Made by a program: the position numbers and the translations under genes. Positions 8,754 through 18,750 of a stretch of DNA of 64,000 bases are shown here, in pieces (position 1 is the stretch's first letter; the number at the start of each line of letters is the position of its first letter). A model generated the notes under the pieces. That model did not search any database, was not told where the DNA came from, and saw only the letters and a program-made list of their open reading frames with translations. The DNA comes from Massilia sp. BJB1822 (GTDB lineage: Bacteria > Pseudomonadota > Gammaproteobacteria > Burkholderiales > Burkholderiaceae_D), in assembly GCF_013369485.1 (NCBI RefSeq), contig NZ_JABWEB010000001.1:372001-436000 (forward strand), given 5' to 3'.

Positions 8754-9073
8754 CCGTAAGCCAGGGAAAATGCCGCCAAACCCGCAGCCAGCCTAGGGGC
8801 ATAGGGCAGCAGGACGGCCAGCAGCAGAGTGCCGGCCGTCAGAAAACCAGCCCAGGCGACGATGCCTGCGCCGCCGCCCCACAAATCGATGCAGGGCAAA
8901 AGTGCCATCGCCAGCAATATGCCGCCCAGCACGCGCAGGATATTGCGCAGCCGCGGCGCCACGTCGCGCTGGCGCAGTTGCTGGTGGTGGCGGTCCATGG
9001 CCAGCGCCAGGGCGCTCATGCCGGAAAAGGACAGGGCCAGGGCGGCCAATGCCATTGCTGTGAATCCCATCAT
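8708..9073 (-). CDS. DUF3325 family small membrane protein
   Basis: A 121-residue protein with four hydrophobic segments (near residues 2-22, 42-60, 66-88 and 95-113) and the DUF3325-like layout MMGFTAMALAALALSFSGM, then LAMDRHHQQL. Proteins of this family are encoded with PepSY and siderophore-receptor genes; the function is unknown. The start overlaps the stop of the PepSY gene (ATGA at 9070-9073), so translation is coupled. The last 15 or so codons are made of DnaA-box-like repeat units, so the C-terminal tail is probably not conserved. Confidence 0.8.
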   Translation of the reverse strand: MMGFTAMALAALALSFSGMSALALAMDRHHQQLRQRDVAPRLRNILRVLGGILLAMALLPCIDLWGGGAGIVAWAGFLTAGTLLLAVLLPYAPRLAAGLAAFSLAYGLWISLLVSTGTSAA

Positions 9074-10716
9074 GCTCCTGCCCTTTCCGTTTGCAGTACG
9101 GCGCTGGCCTTGGCCTGCGCTTTGGCCGATGCCGCCGCGATGCGGCTGCCCACCTTGCGGGCGGCATACAGCAGACCCAGGCCGCAGACCACCGTCACTA
9201 GTTCCACGCTGCCGCGTTCTACGTCGCCATTGAGCCAGTAGCCGAAGAGGTGCTGGCCTGCCGTGATCCAGTTCAGCAGCGGCAGGGACAGGCACATCGC
9301 CCCGCCCAGCAGCAGCTGTTCGCGCCAGCCCTGGGCCGAAGGACGCAGCAGCGCATGCAGCAGCGCCACCAGCCACACGCTGAAGAAGACGGCGATTTCC
9401 CAGTCATGGCGTTCATGCAGCTTGACCGGCAGCATGCGGTTGCCCCACAGGTAGCCGATGCAGGCCAGCACCAGGCCACCGATGGCGGCCAGGTTCAGCA
9501 CCTCGCAGATGCGGTAGAAGCGCTGCGTGCTGTCGCCGAATTCGCGCAGCGATTTCTGGCGGCGCTTGACCATGAAGAGAATGGCGCCGGTCGCCATCAG
9601 CGCCGTGCCGGCCAGGCCGGATACGAAGTAGAGCCAGCGTATGGTGGTGCCGGCAAAGTGCAGGCGGTGCATATCATCCAGCGCCTGCATGGTGGCGCGG
9701 GCCGGATGCGGATCGACGGCATGCGCCAGCTTGGTTTTCAGCAGGGCGCCGCTGACGCCGTCGAATTCCAGCATGCCGCGCGCACTGAGCAAATGCTTTT
9801 GCTGGATGTCGGGATTGGCCATACCATATACCTGCACCTTCATGCCGGCATCGCCGGGATGGTTGACCACCACGGCGAAGGTGTGGCTTTGCAGCGTAGC
9901 TTCGGCCTGCTGCACCAGGGGCGGCAGGGCGGCCAGCTCGCCCTTTTTGCCGGTGGCTTCGCCTTGCGGGCCGAAGTCGCGCACCTGGGCCGCTTCACCG
10001 GTACGCACCACTTGCGCCCAGCGGACGGCGGGCACCAGGGTGTCCCAGCTGATCGCCACGCCGCTGAACACGATAATGAACAGGAAGGGCAGGGTCAGCA
10101 CGCCCATCAGATTGTGCGCATCGAGCCAGGAGCGCTGTCCCTTGGCGGGGCGGAAGGTGAAGAAGTCCTTGAAGATGCGCTTGTGCGTGATGACGCCGGA
10201 AATCAGCGCCACCAGCATGGCGATGGACGCCGCGCCCACAATCCACACGCCAGCCGTTCCCGCATGCAGGCGATAGTGGAAGTGGATGAAGTGGCCGCCG
10301 CCCGCGGTTTCGCGCACCTCGGCGTGTTCGGCCTCCGTCACCGGCAGGCCGGTGGCGGTGGACAGGCGGGCGTCGGCGAAGCGGTTCTTCTCATCGAGCC
10401 AGTAGACCATCATGCTGTCTTCGCCGGCACGCGGCCACATCTCCCACAGGCTGCTGTTGGGCGCATGTTCGCGCAGATAGCGCAGGCCGTGCTCCAGCGC
10501 GGCCGTGTGGCCGGATGGGGTGACGAAGGCGGGCACCTCCTTCTCCGGCGGGTGTTCCGGCTCCATCCAATGCGTGATGGGGCCGGAGAACACGCTTAGC
10601 GTGCCAGGCAGGAAGATGATGAAAGCCAGCCAGCACACCCACAGTCCGCCCCAGGTATGCAGCCAGGACATGCGCTGGCGCAGGCCGCCCTGGATTTCAT
10701 TCGCAGCTGCCTTCAT
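9070..10716 (-). CDS. PepSY-associated TM domain protein
   Basis: A 548-residue inner-membrane protein of the PepSY_TM family. Hydrophobic segments lie near residues 18-40 (WGGLWVCWLAFIIFLPGTL), 155-180, 205-228 and 350-375, with periplasmic PepSY regions between, and additional segments in the C-terminal third. Family members accompany TonB siderophore receptors; some act as ferric-siderophore reductases or assist iron release, and this is the likely role here. The gene shares ATGA overlaps with both neighbours (9070-9073 and 10713-10716), so the three membrane genes form one translationally coupled block. Confidence 0.9.
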   Translation of the reverse strand: MKAAANEIQGGLRQRMSWLHTWGGLWVCWLAFIIFLPGTLSVFSGPITHWMEPEHPPEKEVPAFVTPSGHTAALEHGLRYLREHAPNSSLWEMWPRAGEDSMMVYWLDEKNRFADARLSTATGLPVTEAEHAEVRETAGGGHFIHFHYRLHAGTAGVWIVGAASIAMLVALISGVITHKRIFKDFFTFRPAKGQRSWLDAHNLMGVLTLPFLFIIVFSGVAISWDTLVPAVRWAQVVRTGEAAQVRDFGPQGEATGKKGELAALPPLVQQAEATLQSHTFAVVVNHPGDAGMKVQVYGMANPDIQQKHLLSARGMLEFDGVSGALLKTKLAHAVDPHPARATMQALDDMHRLHFAGTTIRWLYFVSGLAGTALMATGAILFMVKRRQKSLREFGDSTQRFYRICEVLNLAAIGGLVLACIGYLWGNRMLPVKLHERHDWEIAVFFSVWLVALLHALLRPSAQGWREQLLLGGAMCLSLPLLNWITAGQHLFGYWLNGDVERGSVELVTVVCGLGLLYAARKVGSRIAAASAKAQAKASAVLQTERAGA

Positions 10717-11054
10717 GCCGCACCTCCGCGCATGGTCAGCAGCAGGCCGGGAACGGCCAGCAGCACGGAACCGATCAGCAGTCCGGCCCAGGCACGGCGC
10801 ACGCTGCGCGTGCCGAAAGCCCAGGTGATGGCGATGGCATACATGGCGAGGCCCAGCAGGCCGCCGCCCAGCATGGCGTGCTCCGGCGATTCATGCGGCG
10901 TCAGGCTGAGCGCCGTCAGCAGCACGCCGGCGGCGGAGGCGAACAGATAGCCTCCCACCAGCGCGGCCAGGGTACGCGACAATGTGGGATGCGGCTGGCG
11001 TAAGGCTTGCAACAAAGAGCGGCTCTGGCTCGCGGCGGCGTGCGTGGGCTTCAT
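10713..11054 (-). CDS. DUF3649 family small membrane protein
   Basis: The 113-residue protein has three hydrophobic segments (about residues 28-50, 60-80 and 90-108) after a short basic N-terminus. DUF3649 proteins are found next to PepSY and TonB-receptor genes in iron-uptake operons; no biochemical role is established that I can name. It starts seven bases after the TonB receptor stop codon and overlaps the PepSY gene by four bases. Confidence 0.8.
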   Translation of the reverse strand: MKPTHAAASQSRSLLQALRQPHPTLSRTLAALVGGYLFASAAGVLLTALSLTPHESPEHAMLGGGLLGLAMYAIAITWAFGTRSVRRAWAGLLIGSVLLAVPGLLLTMRGGAA

Positions 11055-11061
11055 GGCGTCC

Positions 11062-13551
11062 TCAGAACTTGTAGGTCAGCGTAGCGGTGACGTTGCGCGG
11101 CTCGCCCCAGAACACGCTGTCGTAGAAGCCCACATTGCGGTAGTACTTCTTGTCCAGCAGGTTGCTGATATTGAGCTGGGCGCTCATGTGCTTGTCGATC
11201 TGGTAGGACGCCATCGCACCCACCAGCGCATAGGAACCCTGCACCAGGCGCTCTTTCTGCGAACGCGGATAGGTCGGACGGCCATACCAGGTTTCGCCGT
11301 AGATGCCGCTTTGCGCGGTCACGTTCATGCCCAGCTTCAGACCTTGCAGCTGGCCGCCGAAGCTGTAGGCGGTGCCAAAGCGCAGCAGGTGGCGCGGCTG
11401 GTTCGGCACAGCGCGACGGCCGTCCTTCTCTTCCGCCTTCAGCAGGGTGTAGCCGCCGCTGACATTCCAGGCCTGGCTGATCTGGCCCGACACATCGAAC
11501 TCCACACCGCGCGCCTTGATGCCGTCGCCATTGGCCACATAGGCGTCGTCGCCTTGCGGCAGCTTGAAGCCTTGCGGCACCGAGGTGTCCAGCTCCGCCA
11601 GATTTTTCTTGCGGGTCTGGAAGACAGCCGCCGAGGCATTCAGCTTACCGCTGAAGAATTCGCCCTTCACGCCCGCTTCCATATTGGTGCCGGTTTCCGG
11701 CGAGAGGAAGTTGTTGAACTTGTCGCGATTGGTCTGCGGGTTAAACAGGGTGGTGTAGCTGGCGTAGGTCGAGATCTGCTCGTTCAGGTCATACACCAGG
11801 CCCACATAAGGCGTGACTTCATCCTTGGTTTCGGCAAAGCCGCTGGTGCCGCTGTACTTGTTCTTGCTATCGAAGGCGCGGGTTTCGGTGGAGTAGTTGC
11901 TGATGCGCGCGCCGACGATCACGGTGAGCGGATCGGCCAGGCTGAAACGGCCAGCCAGATAGGCGCCGGACAGGCGCGTGAGTTCTTCGGTATGGGTGCC
12001 GTCAGGCTGGAATATCGGGCGCGGCAGATCGCCGGTCCAGTTGCGGTAGTCAGGAATCTCGTCCGGATACTGGCGCGGCGCATCGCCACCCTGCGAACGG
12101 CTGTTCTGGTTGCCGCCATTGAAGCCGGCGATCACCGTATGACGGCGGCCGAACAGCTGGAAGGGACCGGTCAGATACGCTTCGTAATTCTGATTCGTGG
12201 CATAGCCTTCGCCCCAGACGCCAGTCCACAGGGTCATGCCTTTGCCGGTGGCCGGGTCGGGATAGCCGGCGCCGCCGTAGGCCAGGGAGGTGTTGTTGCG
12301 GCTATTGGTGCGGGCATAGCCGGCATGCAGCTTCCAGCCGCTGCCGAAATTGTGGTCGACGGTGGTGAAGTAGGTTTCCTGTTCATTGGCCCAGCTGTTC
12401 CACTTCGCGCTCAGGCTGAAGTTGCGCGGCAGGTTGGCCAGGCTGCCATCCTTGTTCCAGTAAGGGATGGCGCCCCAGGTCGAGCCGCGCGGCTTGTTGT
12501 GCTGGAAGTCGGCGCCGACGGTCAGCAGGGTATCCGGCGTGATGTCGGCTTCGACGATGGCCATGCCGATGGTTTTGCGCTCGCCGTAGCGGTCCATATA
12601 GGAATCGCGGTCCTGCCAGGCGAGGGCGACGCGGCCGCGCACCTTGCCGCTGGCGCTGAGCGGAGTGGAGATATCGGCTTCGGCACGGCGGTTGTTCCAG
12701 CGGCCGTATTGCAGCGAGGTGCTGGCCTGGAGGTCGCGGGTTGGACGCTTGCGGACCATATTGACGGTGGCGGATGGGTCGCCGGTGCCGCCCATCAGGC
12801 CAGTGGCGCCGCGCACCACTTCGATGCGGTCGTACAGCACGGTGTCGGTCAGCGGCGAATTCACGCCCTGCGGCAGGCCATCCACCTGCACATTATTGAT
12901 GCCGAAGCCGCGCGAGTAGTAGCGGGTGCGCTCGCTGTCCTGCTGGCCGATCATGATGCCGGTGGTCTGGGCCAGGGCTTGGTCCAGGCGGGTCACGCCC
13001 AGGTCGTTCAGGCGCTCGCGGGTGATGACGCTGACCGATTGCGGGGTGTCGCGGATCGACATGTCCATGCGGGTGGCGGTTTTCATTGAGCCGCCGGTGT
13101 AGGAACCGCTGTTTTCGGTGTTGGCGCCCAGGCCTTGACCGGTCACGGTAATTTGCGGCATGACGGAGGAGTTCTTGTCGGCGCCAGGCAGCTTGCGCAG
13201 CACATAGACGCCGGCGCTGCGTTGCGCCACTTCCAGGCCGCTGCCTTGCAGCAGGCGGGCAAAGCCATCGGCGATATTGAAGCTGCCTTGCAGGCCTTTG
13301 GTGCTCAGGCCTTCGGTCAGGGTCGCGTCGGAGGACAGGGTGATGCCGCTCTGGCCGGCGAATTGGGACAGGGCCGGGCTAAGCGGGCCGGCGGGAATGC
13401 TGTAGCTCTTGGCGGCGCTCGCGGCGGCGGCCGGCGCTTCGGCGGCGTAGGCCTGCATAGGTGCGGCGGCCAGCGCCAGCGCGGCGGCAACCATCAGGGC
13501 GGCCGGTTTCAGCACGGGCAGGTGTTTGGAAGAGGATGCGTGTTGATTCAT
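11062..13551 (-). CDS. TonB-dependent siderophore receptor with N-terminal signalling domain
   Basis: An 829-residue outer-membrane receptor. A signal peptide ends at MQAYA (about residue 36). A secretin/TonB short N-terminal (STN) domain covers about 58-110 (GITLSSDATLTEGLSTKGL), the mark of receptors that signal through a FecR-type anti-sigma factor. The plug follows (about 160-265; RDTPQSVSVITRERL, GATGLMGGTGDPSATVNMVRK), then a 22-strand barrel ending in the aromatic residue F of TLTYKF. The FecI and FecR partners lie directly upstream on the same strand. The siderophore type (hydroxamate FhuE/FpvA-like is likely) is inferred only. Confidence 0.94.
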   Translation of the reverse strand: MNQHASSSKHLPVLKPAALMVAAALALAAAPMQAYAAEAPAAAASAAKSYSIPAGPLSPALSQFAGQSGITLSSDATLTEGLSTKGLQGSFNIADGFARLLQGSGLEVAQRSAGVYVLRKLPGADKNSSVMPQITVTGQGLGANTENSGSYTGGSMKTATRMDMSIRDTPQSVSVITRERLNDLGVTRLDQALAQTTGIMIGQQDSERTRYYSRGFGINNVQVDGLPQGVNSPLTDTVLYDRIEVVRGATGLMGGTGDPSATVNMVRKRPTRDLQASTSLQYGRWNNRRAEADISTPLSASGKVRGRVALAWQDRDSYMDRYGERKTIGMAIVEADITPDTLLTVGADFQHNKPRGSTWGAIPYWNKDGSLANLPRNFSLSAKWNSWANEQETYFTTVDHNFGSGWKLHAGYARTNSRNNTSLAYGGAGYPDPATGKGMTLWTGVWGEGYATNQNYEAYLTGPFQLFGRRHTVIAGFNGGNQNSRSQGGDAPRQYPDEIPDYRNWTGDLPRPIFQPDGTHTEELTRLSGAYLAGRFSLADPLTVIVGARISNYSTETRAFDSKNKYSGTSGFAETKDEVTPYVGLVYDLNEQISTYASYTTLFNPQTNRDKFNNFLSPETGTNMEAGVKGEFFSGKLNASAAVFQTRKKNLAELDTSVPQGFKLPQGDDAYVANGDGIKARGVEFDVSGQISQAWNVSGGYTLLKAEEKDGRRAVPNQPRHLLRFGTAYSFGGQLQGLKLGMNVTAQSGIYGETWYGRPTYPRSQKERLVQGSYALVGAMASYQIDKHMSAQLNISNLLDKKYYRNVGFYDSVFWGEPRNVTATLTYKF

Positions 13552-13646
13552 GAAACTGTCCTTCTACTTTGGATAGTGGTCGATATGCTTCTCCCCTCTA
13601 TGACCCGCGAGATTGCAAAAAGGGACATGCTGTCCCAAAAATATTT

Positions 13647-14621
13647 TCAGGCGTGGGTCAGCGTGACCCAGTAGCGGGTGCGCGTCTGCACGCGCACGGG
13701 GAGGGAGGCGGCCAGCGCCTGCAGGATGCTGTCGGTGTCGCGCAGCTGGAAAGCGCCGGAAACGCGCAGACGGGCAGCGGAAGGGTCGCAGCGCAGCAGG
13801 CCGGGACGGTAGCGCGCCAGTTCGGCCACGAAGTCGGCCAGCGGCATTTTTTCGGCGTACAGCACGCCGCTGTTCCAGGCATCGGCATTCGGATCGAGCA
13901 CTTCGGTCGCGCCGCCGGCGGCGTCGAAGCGGCTTTGGCGGCCGGCGCGCACCACATAGGGCGCATCCGGATGGCTGGCGGGGCGCACTTCGACCGCGCC
14001 TTCCAGCACGCCAAGGCGGGTATGTTCGCCGTCCAGGCGCACCACGAAGCGCGTGCCGATGGCGCGCATGGCGCCTTGCGGGCTCTCCACAATGAAGTGG
14101 CGGCCCAGCGGGTCGGCGGCGGTCTGCACCAGGATTTCGCCTTTGTAGAGGCGCAGGCGGCGCGTGGCGCTGTCGTATTGGACGTCGAGGGCGGTGGCGG
14201 TGTTCAGCACCACGCTGCCGCCATCGGGCAGGCTGATTTCGCGACGCTCGCCGGCGGCGGTCTGCTGGTCGGCATTCCACTCGTCCCAGGGTGTGGTGCG
14301 CCAGACGGCCCAGCCCAGAGGAATGGCGCCCAGCGCCAGCGCCAAGGTTGTGAGGGCGGTGCGGCGCTGGCTGTCGCTGGCAGCGTTGCGCAGGGCGGGA
14401 GCGCCCAAGGCGGGCGGCACCATGCCCAGCTTGTGCGCCACCCTTTCGGCGCGTTGCCAGGCCTTTTCGTTTTCGGGATCGCTGGCGCGCCATTGGGCGC
14501 AGCGGCGCTGGTCGGCGGCGCTCATTTCGCCGGAGTGCATGCGCATCATCCAGCGCGCCGCTTCGCGCGCGGCGCGCGGATCGACGGCCGCTGCGGATGC
14601 CGGCGCGCCCTGGCCGCTCAT
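13647..14621 (-). CDS. FecR family anti-sigma factor / signal transducer
   Basis: A 324-residue inner-membrane protein. The N-terminal DUF4880 part (AAREAARWMMRMHSGEMSA, then RRCAQWRASDPENEKAW) binds the sigma factor; a single membrane segment lies near residues 90-112; the periplasmic FecR domain follows (ISLPDGGSVVLNTATALDV) with a C-terminal STN-like part. It relays receptor occupancy to the sigma factor. The start at 14621 is chosen because it forms an ATGA overlap with the sigma gene; an earlier in-frame ATG at 14648 would add nine residues inside that gene. Confidence 0.92.
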   Translation of the reverse strand: MSGQGAPASAAAVDPRAAREAARWMMRMHSGEMSAADQRRCAQWRASDPENEKAWQRAERVAHKLGMVPPALGAPALRNAASDSQRRTALTTLALALGAIPLGWAVWRTTPWDEWNADQQTAAGERREISLPDGGSVVLNTATALDVQYDSATRRLRLYKGEILVQTAADPLGRHFIVESPQGAMRAIGTRFVVRLDGEHTRLGVLEGAVEVRPASHPDAPYVVRAGRQSRFDAAGGATEVLDPNADAWNSGVLYAEKMPLADFVAELARYRPGLLRCDPSAARLRVSGAFQLRDTDSILQALAASLPVRVQTRTRYWVTLTHA

Positions 14622-15139
14622 GCAGCGTCGTCCAGCAGCAGGATGCACTGCTCGAAGGCCGCCGCCATATAGCGTTTGACGGTGCGCACGGTGACATCCA
14701 GGCGCTCGCCGATTTCGGCATAGGTCAAGCCTTCCAGCTGCGACAGCAGGAAGGCTTCGCGCGCCTTGCTGGGCAGGCCGTCCAGCATGGCGTCGATTTC
14801 ATGCAGGGTTTCCAGCAGCATCAGGCGCGTTTCGGGCGACGGCGTCTGCGCTTCCGGCAACTGGGCCAGCACGTCTAGGTAAGCCTGTTCCAGCGACTGG
14901 CGGCGCACGTAATTGATCAGCAAGTTGCGCGCGACCGTGGTGAGGTAGGCGCGCGGCTCCTGCAGCGGGGCGCGCTTCTGGTCCGGCTGGCAGAGAATGC
15001 GCACGAAGGTGTCATGCGCCAGGTCGACGGCGTGGTCGGCGCCATTGAGCTTACGGCGCAGCCAACCCACCAGCCAGCCATGGTGTTCCATGTACAGGGC
15101 GGCAAAGTCACTGCGCGGCGCAAGATCGTGGGCTGACAC
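14618..15139 (-). CDS. FecI-type ECF RNA polymerase sigma factor
   Basis: The 173-residue protein has sigma region 2 (about residues 10-80; DLAHDTFVRILCQPD) and region 4 (about 110-165; LPSKAREAFLLSQLEGLTYAEIGERLDVTVRTVKRYM), the FecI-like iron-starvation subgroup. It should direct transcription of the receptor operon when FecR signals. It begins with GTG at 15137-15139, with AAGGAA about ten bases upstream. A Fur box upstream indicates iron repression. Confidence 0.93.
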   Translation of the reverse strand: MSAHDLAPRSDFAALYMEHHGWLVGWLRRKLNGADHAVDLAHDTFVRILCQPDQKRAPLQEPRAYLTTVARNLLINYVRRQSLEQAYLDVLAQLPEAQTPSPETRLMLLETLHEIDAMLDGLPSKAREAFLLSQLEGLTYAEIGERLDVTVRTVKRYMAAAFEQCILLLDDAA

Positions 15140-15188
15140 GGCGTGGAGTTCCTTGAGAATCGCCGGTCGGGCCGGACGGCATTTAAAT

Positions 15189-15207
15189 GCGAATGATTCT
15201 CATTATA
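15189..15207. promoter_or_regulatory. Fur box upstream of the sigma factor gene
   Basis: GCGAATGATTCTCATTATA is close to the 19-bp Fur consensus in both strands (read from the gene: TATAATGAGAATCATTCGC). It is about 50 bases upstream of the GTG start, in the promoter position. It also lies 18 bases outside the 3' end of the NodT-type gene. Confidence 0.75.
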
Positions 15208-15223
15208 TACAATTAGCTTCATT

Positions 15224-16786
15224 TTAGGAACCTTGCTGCCAGCCGCCGCCCAAAGCCTGGTGCAGCGCGACCGATGCCTGCAGACGCGCCAGCTGCAGTT
15301 GCAGGGATGCGTCCTGGGCCGCGTACAAGGTGCGCTGGGCATCGAGCAGAGTCAGGGCGTTCTCGGCGCCGGCGCGGTAGCGCGCCTCGGCCAGGGCCAG
15401 GGCGCGGCCGGCCTCGCGCAATTCCTCGTCCTGGGCGCCGCGCTGGATGGCCAGCGAGCCGATGGCGTTCAGGGCGCGTTCGACGTCGGCAAACGCCGTC
15501 ATCACAGTGCGGCGGTAAGCGGCCAGCAGCTCGCTGCGGCGCGCGCCGGCCAGATCGCGTCCCGCCGCCAGACGGCCGCCATCGAACAGCGGCGCGCCGA
15601 TGGCCGCTGCCAGACTGTAGACAGGATTGTCGAACAGGCCCGAAAAACCTTTGGCCGAAGAGGCCAGCGCACCATCCAGCGTCAGGCTCGGGAACAGCGC
15701 GGCGCGGGCCGCGGCGACATCCGCATCGGCCGCCGCCAGTTGCACCTCCGCGCCGGCGATATCCGGCCGCCGCGCCAGCAATGCCGAAGGCAATCCCGCA
15801 TCCACCACTGGCAGCGCCAGCCGCTGCAGCGGCACCGCCGAGCCCGTGTCCACCTTGGGGTCAGACCCCAATCGGACATTTTGAACAGCTGAGCTTGTGT
15901 CCACTTTGGGGTCTGACCCCAATCGGACATTTGACGGCGCTGCTGAGCCTGCCGGATGGCCGTCCCGTCCGGATTGGGGTCTGACCCCAAGGTGGACATT
16001 GGCAGCGGGTTGACCGAGCAAGAGGGCGAGGGCGAGGTGGCTGTCTTCGTGTTGCTGGCGCAGTTCGGCGCGCTGGCGCTGCTGGGCGGCGAGCAGGCCG
16101 CGCTGCTGGGCCAGCTCAAGCGGGTGGGCGGCGCCGGCGCGGACGCGGGCGGCGACCAGCGCCAGCATGCGTTCGGCACTGGCGATATTGGCGTCGGCGA
16201 TGGCGAGGCGTTCGGTCAGCGCGCTTCTTTGCAGCCAGGCGTTGACGACGGCGCCGGTGACGCTCAGGCGGCTGGCTTCGCGTTCGTAACGGCTCGCTTG
16301 CAGCTGGGCGGCGGCGCTGTCGCTCAGGGCGCGGTTGCGGCCGCGCAGGTCGATTTCGTAGCTGGCGCGCAGGGCGGCGTTATAGGAGGCACCGCTGGCG
16401 CTGCTGGCCTGGCGCGTGCCGAGGCGACCGTCGCCGCCGCCACTGGCTTGCGCGTTCAGGCTGGGGAGGCGGCTGGCGTCGGCCATGCGCAGAGCGGCGT
16501 AGGCTTGGTCGACGCGCGCGGCGGCGGCGGCGAGATCGTGATTGTCTTGCAGGGCGCGGGCCAGCAGCTCATTCAGTTCGGAACTGCCGAAGACGCGCCA
16601 CCAATCGGCTTGCGGGGCGGCTTGACGCCTATCGTCGACCTGCGCAGCAGCGGCATTGCGCCATGCGGCTGGGGCGGCGATGTCCGGCGTGCTTTTGCTC
16701 GCGGGCGCGCCAGCGCAGGCGGCTAGCAGCGGCAGGATGGTCAGGCAGAGCGGCACGGTTGTGTGTTTCATCGGTATTCCATTCAT
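15224..16786 (-). CDS. NodT/TolC-type outer-membrane efflux lipoprotein with in-frame palindromic repeats
   Basis: An RND/MacAB-type outer-membrane factor of about 520 residues. The N-terminal signal has a lipobox (LLAACAG). Two outer-membrane efflux repeats span about 65-260 and 320-500 ([23 protein letters not shown] is the typical start of the second half). Between them, residues about 262-314 are encoded by three palindromic repeats, giving [27 protein letters not shown] and [16 protein letters not shown]; relatives lack this stretch. The start at 16786 gives an ATGA overlap with macB; an ATG at 16771 is an alternative. It completes a tripartite pump with MacA and MacB. Confidence 0.9.
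   Translation of the reverse strand: MNGIPMKHTTVPLCLTILPLLAACAGAPASKSTPDIAAPAAWRNAAAAQVDDRRQAAPQADWWRVFGSSELNELLARALQDNHDLAAAAARVDQAYAALRMADASRLPSLNAQASGGGDGRLGTRQASSASGASYNAALRASYEIDLRGRNRALSDSAAAQLQASRYEREASRLSVTGAVVNAWLQRSALTERLAIADANIASAERMLALVAARVRAGAAHPLELAQQRGLLAAQQRQRAELRQQHEDSHLALALLLGQPAANVHLGVRPQSGRDGHPAGSAAPSNVRLGSDPKVDTSSAVQNVRLGSDPKVDTGSAVPLQRLALPVVDAGLPSALLARRPDIAGAEVQLAAADADVAAARAALFPSLTLDGALASSAKGFSGLFDNPVYSLAAAIGAPLFDGGRLAAGRDLAGARRSELLAAYRRTVMTAFADVERALNAIGSLAIQRGAQDEELREAGRALALAEARYRAGAENALTLLDAQRTLYAAQDASLQLQLARLQASVALHQALGGGWQQGS
15846..16001. repeat. Three palindromic repeats (GGGGTCAGACCCC core) inside the NodT-type gene
   Basis: Copies at about 15846-15880, 15897-15932 and, inverted, 15967-16001. 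Each has a core TTGGGGTCNGACCCCAA with outer arms TGTCCAC and CGGACATT. Copies 1 and 2 are nearly identical and direct. All three keep the reading frame open and translate into variants of [11 protein letters not shown]. Confidence 0.9.
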
Positions 16787-18750
16787 TCGGAGGCGAGGGC
16801 TTGCACCGGGTCGAGGCGGGAGGCGGTGCGGGCGGGCATATAGCCGAATACCAGCCCGGTGATCAGGGCGCAGCCAAAAGCGCCGCCAATGGCGCGCAGC
16901 GAGAAGATCAGGGCCACGTCCCACCACAGCAGGGCGGCGCCCAGCGCCAGCCCCACCACGACGCCTATCAGGCCGCCGGTCAAGGAGACCAGCACCGCTT
17001 CGGTCATGAACTGGCGCAGGATGTCGCGCTGGCGGGCGCCAGTTGCCATGCGGATGCCGATTTCGCGCGTGCGTTCGCGCACCGTCATCAGCATGACATT
17101 CATGACGCCGATGCCGCCCACCACCAGGGAGACGGCGGCGATCAGGCTGAGCATCAAGGTCATGGTGTCGCTGGTTTTCGCTTCGGCGGCAATCGAGGCG
17201 GCGGCATTGCCCACATCGAAGTCGCGCAGGCCGTGGCGCTCAAGCATCAGCGCTTCCATCGCAGCCTGGGTCTGGGCTACGCGGCTGACGTCATCGACGG
17301 CGATCACGGTGTATGTCGGCTCGCGCTGGCCGAAGACTTTCAGGCCGGCGGTGCTGAAGGGCAGCAGCAGCACATTGTCTTCATCGCGGTCGCCGGTCAG
17401 CGCACCCTTTTCGCTCATGATGCCGACCACCTGCAGCGGCAGATTGCCGATCAGGATGATCTGGCCGATAGGGTCGGCCACGTCGGGCATCAGTTCCTGC
17501 GCCAACTTGTGGCCCAGCACCGCGACGTTGGCCAGTTCGCGATCATCCTGTTCGGTGAAGAAGCCGCCGCGCGCCAGCGGCCAGGTCTGGATGCGCGGCA
17601 GGGCGGCGCCGCTGCCGCGCACATAGGTCTGCACATCGCGGTTGCGGAAGCGCACCACCTGGTTGCCGGTGACGTTGGGCAGCACATGGCTGATATTCGG
17701 CAGTTCGGCCACCGCTTCCAGGTCGGCCAGGGTGATGCTGCGGCCCGGCAGGCGCGAGCTGTTGCCGATGGAGGACATATACATCAGGTTGGAACCGAAA
17801 GCGCCCAGCTGGGCCACGACCTTCTGCCGCGCGCCCATGCCGATCGCCAGCATGACAATCACCGATGCCACGCCGATCACGATACCCAGCAAAGTCAGTC
17901 CGGTGCGGAAGCGGTTTACCCACATCACGCGCCATGCGGCGCGCGCCGCCTCGCGGATATCGGTCCAGAAGGAAGCCCCGCCGCCATGGCCGTTCTGCTG
18001 CGCCACCTGGCGCATATCGGGCGGCGGCAAGCCATGCCCGCTGGCAGCGTGGCCTGCATGCGCCGAGTCGCTGACGACCTGGCCGTCGCGCACTTCGATC
18101 ACGCGGCGCGCCTGGGCCGCCACATTGCGGTCGTGGGTGATCAGGATGATGGTGTGGCCAGCATCGGCCAGTTCGTGCAGCAGGGCCATGACTTCGGCGC
18201 CGCTGGTGGAATCGAGGGCGCCGGTCGGCTCGTCGGCCAGCAGGATGCGGCCGCCGTTCATCAGGGCGCGCGCGATGGAGACGCGCTGCTGCTGGCCGCC
18301 CGAGAGCTGGTTAGGGCGATGCTCCATGCGGCTGTCCATGCCCAGGCGCTGCAGCAGGGCCTGCGCCCTTTCGGCGCGCTGCGCCGGCGCCATGCCCGCA
18401 TACACGGCGGGCAGCTCGACGTTTTCGCGCGCCGACTCGGTGGCGATCAGGTGATAGCCCTGGAATACGAAGCCGAAAGCTTCGCGCCGCAGCCATGCCA
18501 GCTGGTCGGCGTCCAGCGTAGCGACATCTTCGCCGGCAAAGCTGTAGACGCCTTCGCTGGGGCGGTCGAGACAGCCCAGCATATTCATCAGCGTCGATTT
18601 GCCCGAACCGGAGGCGCCGACAATGGCGACAAATTCGCCGGCGTGGATATCGAGCGAAATCCCGCGCAGCACCTCGACCGGCGGCGTGCCATGGCCGCCG
18701 CCATAACGTTTTCTTATGCCCTGCAGGGAAATCAGCGGTGGCGCGCTCAC
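16783..18750 (-). CDS. macB: MacB-type macrolide/peptide export ABC transporter, ATP-binding and permease
   Basis: A 655-residue half-transporter. The ABC domain (about 1-235) shows Walker [10 protein letters not shown], the signature [15 protein letters not shown] and Walker B ILLADEP. The membrane part has TM1 near 290-312, a large periplasmic MacB domain, and three TM helices in the last 130 residues (FtsX-type; [23 protein letters not shown]). MacB drives efflux through MacA and an outer-membrane partner by mechanotransmission. The GTG start at 18750 overlaps the macA stop (GTGA). Confidence 0.95.
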   Translation of the reverse strand: MSAPPLISLQGIRKRYGGGHGTPPVEVLRGISLDIHAGEFVAIVGASGSGKSTLMNMLGCLDRPSEGVYSFAGEDVATLDADQLAWLRREAFGFVFQGYHLIATESARENVELPAVYAGMAPAQRAERAQALLQRLGMDSRMEHRPNQLSGGQQQRVSIARALMNGGRILLADEPTGALDSTSGAEVMALLHELADAGHTIILITHDRNVAAQARRVIEVRDGQVVSDSAHAGHAASGHGLPPPDMRQVAQQNGHGGGASFWTDIREAARAAWRVMWVNRFRTGLTLLGIVIGVASVIVMLAIGMGARQKVVAQLGAFGSNLMYMSSIGNSSRLPGRSITLADLEAVAELPNISHVLPNVTGNQVVRFRNRDVQTYVRGSGAALPRIQTWPLARGGFFTEQDDRELANVAVLGHKLAQELMPDVADPIGQIILIGNLPLQVVGIMSEKGALTGDRDEDNVLLLPFSTAGLKVFGQREPTYTVIAVDDVSRVAQTQAAMEALMLERHGLRDFDVGNAAASIAAEAKTSDTMTLMLSLIAAVSLVVGGIGVMNVMLMTVRERTREIGIRMATGARQRDILRQFMTEAVLVSLTGGLIGVVVGLALGAALLWWDVALIFSLRAIGGAFGCALITGLVFGYMPARTASRLDPVQALASE

